From Moniliella sp. 'wahieum' (taxonomy: Eukaryota > Basidiomycota > Moniliellomycetes > Moniliellales > Moniliellaceae), in assembly GCA_003971905.1 (NCBI GenBank), contig RSEE01000040.1:434001-498000 (forward strand): a DNA stretch of 64,000 bases. The letters run 5' to 3'. Under the pieces are notes generated by a model. The model was given only the letters and a program-made list of their open reading frames with translations. It did no database searches and was not told where the DNA came from. A program made the translations under genes and the position numbers. Position 1 is the stretch's first letter, and each line of letters starts with the position of its first letter. Below, one piece after another: positions 37,096-47,731 of this stretch.

Positions 37096-38622
37096 TCAGG
37101 AGAGGAAAGCGATAGACAGGTGGAAAGGTGATGTTGGAGGGCACGGGGCAAATGGGGAAGGAGGTTGTGGGCATAGCGTAAGACAGGGGAGCCAAAAGGA
37201 ACCAGAAAGAGAGGAAGGGAGTGACAGAGTGGCCCGGGATCCAAGCGGAGGGGCCCAACACTCCTGATGCAGGTGACTGGGAGCGGCGAAGCTACTACTC
37301 ATTCCAATTAAACCGCCGTTTGGAGTGGACGTGCGGGGAGCGAATGAACGAGCTGGAGCTTTTGGATGAGGGGGCATGGGAAGGGAGGAAAGGCCGGAGA
37401 GGAAGGAGGAGGGCGGCTTGGGGGAGGTGGCCGAGGAGGTGGTGGTGATGGTATCGGGGGGAGACGGGGGAGAATGTGGGTTGGGATCCTCGTACTCCCC
37501 TAGAATGGCCAACAGTCCCGCTTCGTCCCTGGAAGGAGGATAAACATCCTCGCTCTCATCACCTGCAACGATTTCCTCCATCCGCATGACATGTTCCATG
37601 TCACTAATGCCAGCATCCGAGATATCTCTCTCTTCAAACGAACTCTTTGCTTTTTTTCCCCATCCTCCACTCCCCAAAACGGAGCGGGAAGCGGGGCAGA
37701 GTGGGCAGAGGTAAAGTGGCCAGAAGATGGGTCAGGGGAAGTGGCATGGGAATCAGCCTCCTCATTGGTTGTTGCCAAGGGGGTTTGAGGAAGAGGGGCA
37801 GCGGGTAGCACAGGAGGAGGGGCAGACGTCCGCTCCGCACTGAGGGGGCCAAAAGCCCATTTGCCATCATCACCTTCGACCGTCCGGTGTTTGTCTTGGC
37901 TGTCTTGCCTGTGCGCCCTGTGCGTCCGGTTCGAGTAGAGCGCCACTCTTCGTCCTCGGCCTCGCTGATGCGAGAGAGATGGGTGGCGGCCGAGGTGGAA
38001 AAGCGTCTTTGGAACGCTTCCAACATCGCAAGCTCGTCCCCGTCCTCGTTCTGCTCGGCGTCGTTGGAAAAGGCGGTGAGACCGTCGACCCTAAGCTCGG
38101 TATACTCCATGTCCCCTCGTCCAAGCTGGAAGAGGCGACAGGGGGAGGGGGGTCTCGACGGGGGGAAGACGTTGAACATGAACACTCCGGTGGGCCGTAC
38201 TCGAGCTCGAGATAGCGGTCGCTTGTGCGTCTGTCTCGCTCTCGTTGGCTAGTTGGGATTGCCGGCCAGGGCGGAAGGGGGAGGAAGCTGCGGCCTCTTT
38301 GGCTCGTGTCCAGGCGGCCCAGGCGGCAGCCTCGCGCCGTTGGACCCTCTTTCGCCAAATAAACCACCAAGCCGCAACCATGAGAAGGATGAGAACGAGT
38401 CCGCCGACGCCGCCTCCAACTCCACCCGCAACAGGGGAGGAGCTGTTGGAAGAAGAGCCACTGCCTGGCTCCACTTGACAGTGGTTCGAGGGACAGGAGC
38501 GCCCACAGCTCATGGCGACCAGCGTCTGTACACAGGTTTGCCTCTTGGGGCAGAGAGAAAGGCAGGGGGGGGTAGAGCGTCAGGTCACACGAACAGCTGG
38601 CCCCTCGGGGCTGCAGACCGGT
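37096..38622 (-). CDS. OPY2: Probable Opy2-type single-pass membrane anchor
   Basis: The N-terminal part reads CLSLCPKRQTCVQTLVAM and then SCGRSCPSNHCQ. This Cys-rich pattern (C..CP..QTC......C...CP...C) resembles the Opy2 N-terminal domain. A Ser-rich linker follows, then one hydrophobic segment, GGVGGLVLILLMVAAWWFIW, and the basic stop-transfer RKRVQRR. The cytoplasmic part includes NDAEQNEDGDELAMLEAFQRR, HLSRISEAEDEEW and, after frame breaks, ERDISDAGISDMEHVMRMEE. In yeast Opy2 recruits Ste50 to the plasma membrane in the HOG and filamentation MAPK pathways. The family assignment rests on the cysteine pattern plus topology, and the start codon is not determined. The 3' end is also uncertain because several frames terminate between 37096 and 37300. 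Confidence 0.45.
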
Positions 38623-39506
38623 AAAAGAGCCGGCTGACTGGTGGAAGCGGGGAAGACGGGAGGGGAAGTGGGCTGTGGGCTCAAGGCATGCATGCCACCC
38701 AGCATGGCGAGGGAAGGGTCGGGGGGAAGATGCACATTGGGCGTGCTGGGGGGCGAGGAGGTGGGAGAAGCGGGGGGGCGGGGAATGGGCTGGCTGGGGA
38801 GACCCCGTGAGGGAGGGTGCATGGGCCAGATGGGGGTGGCGCTGGTGTGGGTGGTGCGCGAAGGGGGCGAAACGCAGCGAGGGTGTAGTGTGGTTGATGC
38901 AGCGCGTCGAGTGCCCTATGCACCGAGCCCAGACAGGGCAAGACGCGAGGCGGGCAGGGAGAAGAACAGGCGCCGGGGGTGTGGGATGGCGGGGGCCGAG
39001 TGACCTAGTCCCGCGAAGAGTTGCCGGAAAAGAGAGAGAGGGCTGCGCATGTGCACGATGCATGATGGAGATGATGCATGATCGCACCTCTTGCCTGCCA
39101 GGCGAAGAGGCACTGAACACGCCTCCTCACAGTGCCGCTGCATCCAGCCTGCATCCAGCCTGCATCCACCCTGCATCCACCCTGCATCCTGCCGGGACTG
39201 GGGACTCGGACGCAGTGCTGATGCGCTGCCAGGCGCGGCACTGGCGCTGCCTGCTCGGCCTGCTCCGCCCCCCCGGCCGGCCAGGCACCTCCAGGCACCT
39301 CCAGGCACCACCTGGCACCAGCCACCTCAGGCAGCCGCATGCATCATGTTAGCAAGGCGCCACTGTGCACCGCGGCTGTCCAGGGTCCGTCCGCGCCCAC
39401 TGTGGGGCAGTGCCGGCGGTGCTGCGCACGTTTGCCGGCAATGGTAAATCATGTCCCAGATACGGCGCAGTTTGTGTGTGCATGTGAATATTGAATGCAC
39501 GAATGA
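38623..39506. repeat. Intergenic region with short tandem repeats
   Basis: No gene is recognised. GATGCATGATGGAGATGATGCATGATC words lie at about 39056-39082. A tandem of an 11-mer, GCATCCAGCCT / GCATCCACCCT (about five units), spans 39139-39192. A 10-mer tandem CAGGCACCTC spans about 39281-39318. TGAATATTGAATGCA occurs at 39485-39499, just before the LINE. Confidence 0.55.
39140..39192. repeat. 11-bp tandem repeat
   Basis: About five units of GCATCCAGCCT or GCATCCACCCT in tandem. Units differ at one position, so the array has expanded recently with little divergence. Confidence 0.8.
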
Positions 39507-39779
39507 GTGACCGCTGATTTGATCCAGGCTCCCGTCCCCTGGTCACGGCGAGGGGGCGGGCGTACCAGGGCATACCCTGGCATACCTGCCGTACCGGTTC
39601 GCAGCAAAGCTATATACTTGGTTCAGTGTTCAACTGGAGACCTGTACTATGTGCGAGGCGGCCCCGTTCCGCCTCTGTTCCGCCCCTGTTCCGCTCCTTC
39701 CTGTTGCCCCTCCGGGCTGCCTTCCCCTGACTGCATCACACGATCCCCTTTGCCTTGCTTGCTCGCCTCCCTACAACTA

Positions 39780-42028
39780 TACAGCAGGTCCGCGTCCCTC
39801 CCGATGAGGACCGGCGGGGAAAGCATAATATATGGCACCACTAACAGTGACCGTATCGTGGTGGACTTGGACGAAATCGACTTTGTTGCCTTGATTGCCA
39901 CGTTCAGAATCGACGTTGGGGCAGGTCTATCCGGGTGGACCCAGCCCCTCCTACTAACGGCCCTTGAATGCAAGCGCTTCGTCGCCTTTCTCACCGCCCT
40001 CACCAAGAGTATTTACCACGGCACCGCCCCAGGACGCGAGCTCCTGTTGGCCTCCCGCCTCACCCCCCTGGAGAAGGCATCGGGAGGCATCCGCCCCATC
40101 GCCTGTGGGGAGCTGATCTACCGCCTGTGCGCCAAGGCCATCGCTCGAGCGATCGCCCCAACAGCTGGCTTCTCCCCACCCAGTTGGGAGTAGCATCGCA
40201 AAACGGGGTGGAGCCTATCGTACGGATGGTCGAGCGCATGACAGCGCCAGGCGGGGAGAACGATGCGGAACTGGGCGACTTCAGCCACGTCGCCATGCTC
40301 GACTTTACCAACGCCTTCAACACTGTGCGCCGTCGCACACTCGCCAAGGCGCTCCATGCCTACGCCCCCCATCTCCTCACGTTGGGCCGATGGATCTATG
40401 GTTCCCCCACCCAGCTCTGGGTCGCGTCGGGCGGAAATGAGACCAACGTCCTGTCGGCAGAGGGCGTACGGCAGGGCGACCCCCTCGCCCCCTTTTTCTT
40501 CTCCATCGCAGTGCGGCCCACGCTGGAGAAACTGGAACAGGACCTGCCGCCGGGGCACCTGGTGATGGCATACCTGGACGACATTACGATCTTCGGTCCA
40601 GGGCCAGGCATTACCGGCCTAGCCGCGGAGATTTTGGAAGACGACGCGTCAGGCCTCAAGCTCAACCTGCGCAAGTGTGTCGAGCGGGACCGGGACCAGA
40701 TTCGGGTGGATGGTCTGCAGGTTCTGGGCACTTGTGTGGGAGGGGTAGACTGTCGTCGATCGTGGCTCCGGGCCCAACTGGCCAGTCTGAGGGAGAACAT
40801 GCCTAAGTTTGATGGCATCACCCGCCAGGGACGCCTCTTACTATGGCGGCTCAGCACTCAGACCAAGCTGCGCCACCTGCTCCGCACCATGCAGATGGAA
40901 GGAGAGCTAGACGACGTGCTGGCCGAGATTGATGCCTTCATCTGTACGGAGTTCAGACGGATCCGGGGCGACGAGGATCCCCAAGGTGCCAAGGACGACC
41001 ACTTCGACATGCTCATGAGCCTGCCTCTTCGGCTGGGAGGATGTGGCAGCCCGCTTTACTCGTATATTGCGCCCCACGCCCGTGCCGCGGCCAACGAGGT
41101 CAACGACTATCTTATTACCACTTATGTTGACCGTTCGGGACCGCAAACGGCAAGGGCCAACGCATTTACGAAGCAACGCCAGCGCTGCCGCGAGATGTGG
41201 GAGCAAAGTCGACAGGAGCTGCTCCAGAAGCTGGACGCTGCCGATGGTCGTCATGTGGTTGAGCACAGCAACCCGCTGAGCCACAACTGGCTCTCCGCTA
41301 TTCCATCCGTCCCGTACCTCAAGCTCTCTGACCAGCAGGTCCAGGTTGGTCTCCAGCTCCGCACGCTGTGCCGCACCACGCGCAGCATGTGCAAGTGCGG
41401 CGTCATGTCCTCGCTGGAACACATCATGTCCTGCACCCGCACCCAGGCCAAGTTTGGTGCGTTGCATGAGGCAGTGCGGGAGCCCATTCTCCAGCTCCTC
41501 CGCTCCATCCCCGACCCACGTCCACAACGAACCTATGGTGGAGGAAGAGGATGGGACGAGGCGCGGACGGAAGGCACAGCGCACCGATTACCGCGTGATG
41601 GGGCCCGGAGCACTGGGAGGAACCGGAATGGAGGTAGACCACACGCTGCGCGACACGGGATCGCAGGAGGCGCAGAGCGCGTACCGGCGGGTGGTGCATG
41701 AGAGCACTGCGTCGCCTTTGGAACGCCGGGAGAAGGAACTGCTTCGGCTGCTTGAACAAGCAGAATGCGACAAGAACGCCAAGTACCAGGGACGCACTCA
41801 AGAACCGTTTTTCCCCTGGTTTTGACGACGCGAGGATACTACGGCACCAAGACGGCGGGCAAGTTGTTTGCGCATTGGAAGGAGTTGGCTACTAAGTCTC
41901 AGTGGAAATGGTTCCTCGCTCGTATGTCAACCACGTTCCTCCGTGTCCACACGCGCTTCCTAGGGTACGGGACCGGATGGCGTGAGCCGGAGGGTCCTGA
42001 TATCCTGGCGATCCCCCTGGTCCCTTAA
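39780..42028 (+). mobile_element. LINE with reverse transcriptase and restriction-like endonuclease
   Basis: Non-LTR retrotransposon pol. The RT begins near 39820 (GLSGWTQPLLLTA, then LLLASRLTPLEKASGGIRPI and CGELIYRLCAKAIARA). It continues GVASQNGVEPIVRMVERM, VAMLDFTNAFNTVRR and GVRQGDPLAPFFFSIAV, with the catalytic box MAYLDDITIFG near 40570. A C-terminal zinc knuckle CKCGVMSSLEHIMSCTRTQ lies at about 41390-41440. After it comes the pattern RTDYRVM, EVDHTLRDTGS and LTTRGYYGTKTAGKLFAHWK. This order, RT then Cys-His knuckle then R..D..VDxTxxD, marks LINEs with a restriction-like endonuclease (the R2/CRE/NeSL assemblage) rather than APE-type LINEs. At least three frame changes occur, and no 5' zinc fingers are visible, so it is probably 5' truncated. 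Which clade and target site are unknown. Confidence 0.82.
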
Positions 42029-42194
42029 TCTTGGTGGCGCTTCCAAGTAACCCCCGCAAGATGAACGGTTCGGTTTAGACGTAGCGTTCCCCCTGTCCCA
42101 GCCTTAAGCTCTGTCAATGATATGAATTCAGAGAAGAGTCTGATTTTTGGAAAGATCGTACATCTTGCCCAGAGGCTTATGCGACCCTCGGATC
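42029..42194. other. Junction between LINE and LEU1 fragment
   Basis: Short AT-richer sequence after the LINE stop. It may be the LINE 3' UTR. No poly(A) tract or obvious target-site duplication is visible. Confidence 0.3.
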
Positions 42195-43634
42195 AAGATT
42201 GACGCCAAAAACATTCCCCCTATACTGTCACATAGGGAACCTCTCTTTTCCCGATGCGGTCAGCATCGCCTCGGTGCCCGACCCGGCCAAAGCCAAGGAC
42301 CAGACACAAGCAGCGTCCCGGGAGCGTTCGCTCTCATACATGGGCCTGGAGCCCAACACACCCGTAGAGCAGGTCAACAAGATTGACAAGGTCTTTATTG
42401 GGTCCTGCTCCAACTCGCGCATTAAAGATCTGCGCCGTGCGGCCCAGGTGCTCCACGGCCGTCACGTGGCTGAGAGGGCGTACGCCATGCGGGTGCCCGG
42501 CTCCGGCTTCATCAAGAAGCAAGCGGAGACTGAGGATTTGGACAAGAGGTTGAAGGAGGCTGATGAAGTTGACTGATGATGTGAGGCACAGGCTGCTCCT
42601 AGGAGGTGCTTGGGCCTGAATATTGAATTCAGACCAGCTGGCCGCTGGCGGCGAGGGGTGCGCCTCTACGTCCAACTGCAGCTTTGAATCCCGTCAGGGC
42701 CCAGAAGGACGCACTCCTCTTGTATCGCCTGCCATGGTCGCTGCTGGCGCTCTGACGGGGCGTTTGACGGATGTACGGACTCTTCCTGCTGGCAAAAGGC
42801 GGCGGCACATGCCCAAGTGGAGACTGCGAATGCCGCGCAACTAAAGCGTTCCTCTCCCCATCTCAGGCCCCACCTGCGCTGCAAGCCAAGGACCCACAAC
42901 CTCCCGTTGACGTACTCGCCCACCAAACAGATGAGAACCGTTTGGAGGATGTGCCGGCCAGGGAGTAGGCGACGGTATGGACAGCGGTGGCCTACAACAG
43001 TTTACCACCTTCTCAGGTATTGCCGTGCCAATGGGGCGGGTGAATGTGGATACGGATTTGATCCCTTTGCAGCCAAGCTCCTCCAAGTGATTCCTCGCTT
43101 AGGCTGGGGTGTCACAGCCTGTTGAACACGTTGGGGACAACAAGGATGATACAGGGCCACTCAATCCGGACTTTGTTTTGAACCAAGAGCCCTGGTCGCA
43201 CGCCAAGTTTGGGGTAACAGGGCCCAATTGGGGTTGCGGCTCGTCGCGCGAGCATGTCACTTGGTCTTGGCTCGATTTGGGCATCCGTGCTGTCATTGCG
43301 CCCTCGATTGCCGACATCCACGCTACCAATCTGGCAAGGAATGGCATTTTGGGGGTGGTGCTGCAAGCAGAGGTGGACCAGGTCATGGCGAGCACCAAGG
43401 CGGATACGACGGTGACGGTGGACTTGGAAATGCAAATTAAGCGGTTGTGCTGGAGGATGGATCGCGCTTCTCGTTCTCCATCTCTTGAGTTTACCATACA
43501 AGTATTGTCTTCCCAATGGTCTGGACGACAGTAGTCTCACGCTCCGATATGAGGCGAGCATTGCCGCCTTTGAGCGAAAACGTTCGAGCGGGAGGCCATG
43601 GTACGACAGGTTGGGCTACAAGGGACCTGGTTAG
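42195..43634 (+). pseudogene. LEU1: 3-isopropylmalate dehydratase, 5'-truncated copy
   Basis: Fungal LEU1 fuses LeuC and LeuD and isomerises isopropylmalate in leucine synthesis. This copy starts inside LeuC (IDAKNIPP, DAVSIASVPDPAKAKDQTQA, then KIDKVFIGSCSNSRIKDLRR). It continues AMRVPGSGFIKKQAETEDLD, GPEGRT and [12 protein letters not shown], and includes the linker and LeuD: QQFTTFSGIAVPMGRVNVDT, NPDFVLNQEPWSHAKFGVTG, WGCGSSREH and LDLGIRAVIAPSIADIHATN. It ends FERKRSSGRPWYDRLGYKG at TAG 43632-43634. The first roughly 350 residues are absent, and nothing similar lies upstream of the LINE. The Fe-S ligand segment around 42580-42615 is disrupted (expected GCSMCLGMN). TGAATATTGAATTCA sits within the coding region at 42617-42631. 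The well-preserved C-terminus argues for a recent origin. It is most likely a truncated relic, and an assembly join of two loci is the alternative. Confidence 0.6.
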
Positions 43635-43790
43635 GCCATTTCCGTGGGCGTGAGTAAGTCTGCCAAGGTGAATGACTGGTAGTCGACCACAATTTTATGT
43701 TTACAGATACCCCGTGCCAGCACCACAACACATCATGTTTGGTTTCCAGAAGCCATAGCAACTAGCAAAGATGCATATACACTAGTCGCG

Positions 43791-45459
43791 TTATGTCCAC
43801 AACACAGAACCTTGGGCGAGCCGTTGGAGGTAGGCCAGGCCTTCGTTGGCTGACTGTCAAAGGAATAAAGGTCAGCCACGTTTTCCTATAGGTAAATGGA
43901 GGAGAATGTCAACGTACTTGGCTCGCTTGTCGTTCCTTTGCTCGCTGTTGCTTCAGCACCTCAATCTCTCGTCGTAGGTCGAGTACAATGCGGCGGCGGG
44001 CAAAGACGTCCTGACGCAACTGGCGCTGGTAGGCGCGTGAGCGTTCAAAGTGAGCAATCATTTGTCGTCGACGGGTGGCCTTGGCACTGAGTACGCGAAA
44101 CTGTTCCCGCACCAGCGAACGGATGGCGCGCAACGAAACGCCCAGGCCATTATTCGGTGCACTCCGTACGCTCTCCTTCAACTCGCCGTCGACCAAGGCC
44201 CAAACCACATCGGCGTCGGTCAAGCGTTCGGCAATGCTCTTGCGGCGACCAGGACGCAGCCCGGCCTCGGCGGCAGCCATCGCGCCTTCCTCATCTTCCG
44301 ACTCGGACGCAAGCAATCGTGTCGCAGCACGCAGCCGTTTTCGGAACGCCTTCCCACCTCGCAACGTCTGGGTCTCCAGTAATGTTGGCTGACTGGTTGA
44401 CGCGTCGGCTAGAGGTGTCTTGCGGGGGCGACCACGTTTACGTGGGACGGCTTGGGGCTCGGTCTGGACCTTCCGTTTGGGCTTGCGTTGAGGCGCACGT
44501 ACAGGGGCAGGGGCTTCACGTGGGTCAAATGGAGGCTCGTCCGGTTCCAAGGGCGGCGGGGTGGGGACCCGCAGAGCCTCCCGAGCTGGTTCTGCCGACT
44601 TGCGTGGCCGACCAGGTCGTCTGCCCCCGGCCTTTCCCTTCGTTGCCGCGGAGGCCGAAGGGCGTCCGCGCTTGGGGGGCGGTGCAGCGGAAGCGCTTGC
44701 ATCTCCCCTTTCATCACGGGAAACGGACGCGTCGGCATTGCCAAAGGGCAACATCGCTTGCACAGCCTTTTTGGTTCCGGACCGCAGCGCGTCGGTGGCG
44801 GAAGAGATGCGTTTTTTCGCCGAAGCGGCGCTGCTCGGCTTAGGCTTGGGCTTGGGCGTGGGCTTGGACTTGGGGCTGGCGGGCTTCTTGGTGGGCGGGG
44901 CGCGTTTGGGCGCAGCTGACCCCCTGGAAAAGGATACACTCTTGCGCTGCCCAGACGCTGGAGCTTTGGCACGGCGAGGGGCGGGAGGGGGCGTTGGGCC
45001 AGAGGCGTGGGGGGCATCTACGGGACTGGGTGCATGCGGCGAAGGCTGGGGGTTGGCGTTGCCGCTGGAGCGACGGATGCGGACGCGGACGCGTGGGGTA
45101 GAGCTGGTATTGGGGGATCCTGCGGGTGCCCCGCTGGAGCGGCGCACAGGCACACGCACGCGGGGGGAGCGGCCGTCGGGGCGGCGGGCGACCTGGAAGC
45201 GGAACTGGCTGGCAAAGGAGCTGGCGGCCGGCGGCTGTGCTGGAGGGAAGCGGGTCAGCGTTGCACGCACCAACAGAGGCAAAGACTCACCCGGATCCGC
45301 GCATGCGCTCGAGGGCACGCTGGGCGTACTTGTGGCCGGGTCTGCTGGCCATGGCGGAGGGGGCGGAGGGGGCGGAGGGGAGGAGGAGGAGGAGGAGGAG
45401 GAGGTGGTGGTGGTGAGGCGGTGGCAGCGACGTGAACAGCGCGTCCGCTTGCTTTGCAC
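43791..45459 (-). CDS. AT-hook protein with C-terminal coiled coil
   Basis: Probable chromatin protein. It contains an imperfect internal duplication (RSPRVRVPVRRSSG and TPRVRVRIRRSSG). Three AT-hook cores lie downstream: KRGRPSAS, RRPGRPRKSA and RKRGRPRKTP. The C-terminal helical region (LRAIRSLVREQFRVLSAKAT to LRREIEVLKQQRAKERQ) is likely a coiled coil. An intron at 43854-43917 (GTACGT donor, TGACAG acceptor) adds a final exon SANEGLAYLQRLAQGSVLWT. A second intron lies at 45240-45290 (GTGAGT donor, CTGACCC branch). The start at 45459 keeps the frame open. An ATG at 45352 with a better context (CCGCCATGG) would give MASRPGHKYAQRALERMRG, but only if one base is missing. The architecture, AT-hook plus C-terminal helix, recalls inner-kinetochore CENP-U/Ame1-type proteins, but I cannot support that family assignment. 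Confidence 0.65.
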
Positions 45460-45736
45460 TGGCCGCGACTGGCGCCGAGGCGGCTGCGCATTGAACGTTC
45501 AATTCGCGCGCGCCATCATGCATCGCACATCACGCGTGTCTGCCTTCAACTTTAATGTTTGTTGCGCCCGCAACGCCTGAAGCGGTGGGTCACGTGCGGG
45601 CTCTGGCGTGCGTTGGTTGGGTTGCGTGACAAAAATCAATCGCCGCCGCCTCGTCTCGGCTGGCCGCCACCGCTGCCTTCGCCTGGCGCAGCCCGCGCCC
45701 TGCTGTGCCCAGCCCCTCTGCCCTCGCCCCGCCCCC
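45460..45736. promoter_or_regulatory. Compact bidirectional promoter
   Basis: About 280 bp separate the divergent AT-hook and RING genes (about 385 bp if the inner ATG of the AT-hook gene is used). It contains ATTGAACGTTCAATT near 45490 and a CATCATGCATCGC word near 45515, so even this short promoter carries the recurrent words. Confidence 0.5.
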
Positions 45737-47731
45737 ATGGACCGCCCCTCACCCCCCCGCTCTTCCGTGGCTCCGATATCACGCTCGCGCTCGAGTCGGA
45801 CTCCGACTCTTCTGTCGGCCCCGGCCCACCGCTCGCCACCCCCATGGAGCCCCCCCCAGCGGCAACGACTGTTTTGGACGATTCGGACGACTCGTCCTGC
45901 TCGAGCGATGTCGAACACCCGCTGTCGGACTCCAGATATGAGCACTCTCCTCGCCCCATCAGTCCCAAGCGCCCCTTGGCACCGATCGACATTGCTGGCA
46001 GCAGCTCCCCGGCCTACGCCTCTCATCTCCGTCCTCGCCCCCGATCACGCGGTCCTGATGGCCCCTTGGCCCGACCACCCAGCAAACGCCTCAAGCCTAT
46101 CCCCACCTCGGACAGTCACGATATTCTGAAGGTCGACACGACTGCATTGCGACCAACAGTGGTAATCACCGCTGCTCCGGACGCGCAGCCTATTCCCCTT
46201 TGGCCAACACGTACTGCTGCCCCATTTGCCTCGACCCGCCCCGAAACGCCGTATCCACACCTTGCGGACATATGCTCTGTGGCGAATGCCTCTTCAAGAC
46301 GATGCGCACAGAGACGGAACATCAGCATGATGGTGCCCTGGAGGCCAGCCGCATTGCGGTGGCGCACTCTGTGCTCTGGAACCGGCCTCTCCATTCGACT
46401 GATCCCTTACAGCCCGGTAATGTCGAGCCAGGCTCCGAGATCTTCTTTCTTACAGCAGAACAGTTGGTCGCGGTATTCGATCCAGCCCTACGTGCTGCAG
46501 CCGCGTTTCTGTTTGAGCAAGTGATTCAGCGATGGCGAGCGCACCGGGACGACAACTCGCGAGATTTCTTGAGTGTCATGCTCGACGTCGCCACCCGGAT
46601 CCGACGCCGTGCCAGACATCGCCGCACCACGGGCCACTGGCTGCACCTGAGATAACACTGCCATCAACCAATTTGGGGATACGGCGGTACATTAACTCGG
46701 CCCCTATTCCCGCCCTCAGTTCTCTTTTGGCCGGCGCGCGCAGACCCGAGGGTCCAGATGAGCAGTCCTTGATGGACATCCGGGACGAGCTCAGCATCCA
46801 TCCGAATGGGCATCTGCCGTCTGAAGGGGGCGCACCAGAGCCCCTCGACACGGTTTTTTGGTTTGCCTTGGAAGGATATGAAGACATTCGTCCCCAGGCG
46901 GAAAATCTGAAAGTGATGCACGAGCTGATCCGGGCCCTTGAGGCTTTTGATGAGGCCGCGCCCGATCGTACACCGACCCTGACTGGGTGCATTCCCACGA
47001 TTCCCATCGACCGAGCCCTCCCGGTCATCTCGGCCATCGTTCGGTTTTCCCAGGTCAATGGGTCACTGAGTAACTTGAACCTGCCTGGGTTGCCGCTCGA
47101 GGTGCAATATGACGCTCTAGACCGCCTCTCGGCAGCGCTGTGGTCTACTTTGGACCAGCACACCCGCCGTGGTTGGACCTATGATGAGTGCTTTGCTGCT
47201 GGTCAGCGGCAAAGGGCAGAAGCCATGCGTTGGTTCAGTTCCGGTCCCACTCCCCGCATGGAAACGCCGCCCCGAGATCTTGACCCTATGAAGGGCAGTT
47301 GCCCCGTCTGCCGCGCCCCGATCCCAGGAGGGTTTTTCGCTGGCATCCGCAAACGTGGGGTACAGGGGCTCAAGTTCAAGCTGATGAAGCCGGCCGATGA
47401 GTTACGTCTTCGGTACGGCAGGAGTTTTTCCAACAAGCACAGCAAGGCTTGGTTGACCCCTCCCTCTTACGCCGCCTTCTTGGTGATGGCGTACCGCGGC
47501 GCCACCCTCCCAACCCAACCCGCACTTTGCCCCGAGCTGCCTCCATCCCTACCCTTCCCCCTCTTCGTCTTCCCGGCAACGGGTCCAGCAATCGTACCAA
47601 CCAGCCCTCGACCTTGGTCGACTTATCCCTTCCAGCCCAGAAGCCCTTCCCATCCCTCTCCACCACGTCCGCCACAACCAGATCCGGACGACGATGGTGC
47701 ATCGGCATCCAACCCCATAGATCTCTCTTAA
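45737..47731 (+). CDS. Slx8-like RING E3 ligase with a split RING
   Basis: Probable nuclear SUMO-targeted ubiquitin ligase. The N-terminus (MDRPSPP, then DITLALESDSDSSV and TTVLDDSDDSSCSSDVE) has hydrophobic-acidic patches that could bind SUMO. The first six zinc ligands are in CCPICLDPPRNAVSTPCGHM and LCGECLF (46215-46289). The last pair, CPVCRAPIPGG, comes only at 47300-47311, followed by RKRGVQGLKFKLM, like the end of Slx8/RNF4 RINGs. About 337 residues therefore sit where the family has a 10-20 residue loop. That insert is coding-like (FLFEQVIQRWRAHRDDNSRD, EPLDTVFWFALEGYEDIRPQ, LPVISAIVRFSQVNGSL). Frame breaks near 45755, 46200 and 46640 are probably sequence errors. The C-terminal tail is Pro-rich and ends NPIDLS*. 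It shares a promoter with the AT-hook gene. Confidence 0.75.

Noticed and set aside
37870-39120. 416-codon minus-strand frame over the Opy2-like gene
   Set aside because: It passes through a different frame from the Cys-rich and TM segments and has no coherent domain.
39130-39320. CRISPR-like direct repeats
   Set aside because: Plain 10-11 bp tandem repeats without unique spacers, in a eukaryotic genome.
44561-45580. 339-codon plus-strand frame
   Set aside because: Shadow of the AT-hook gene, which has AT-hooks, introns and a coiled coil on the other strand.
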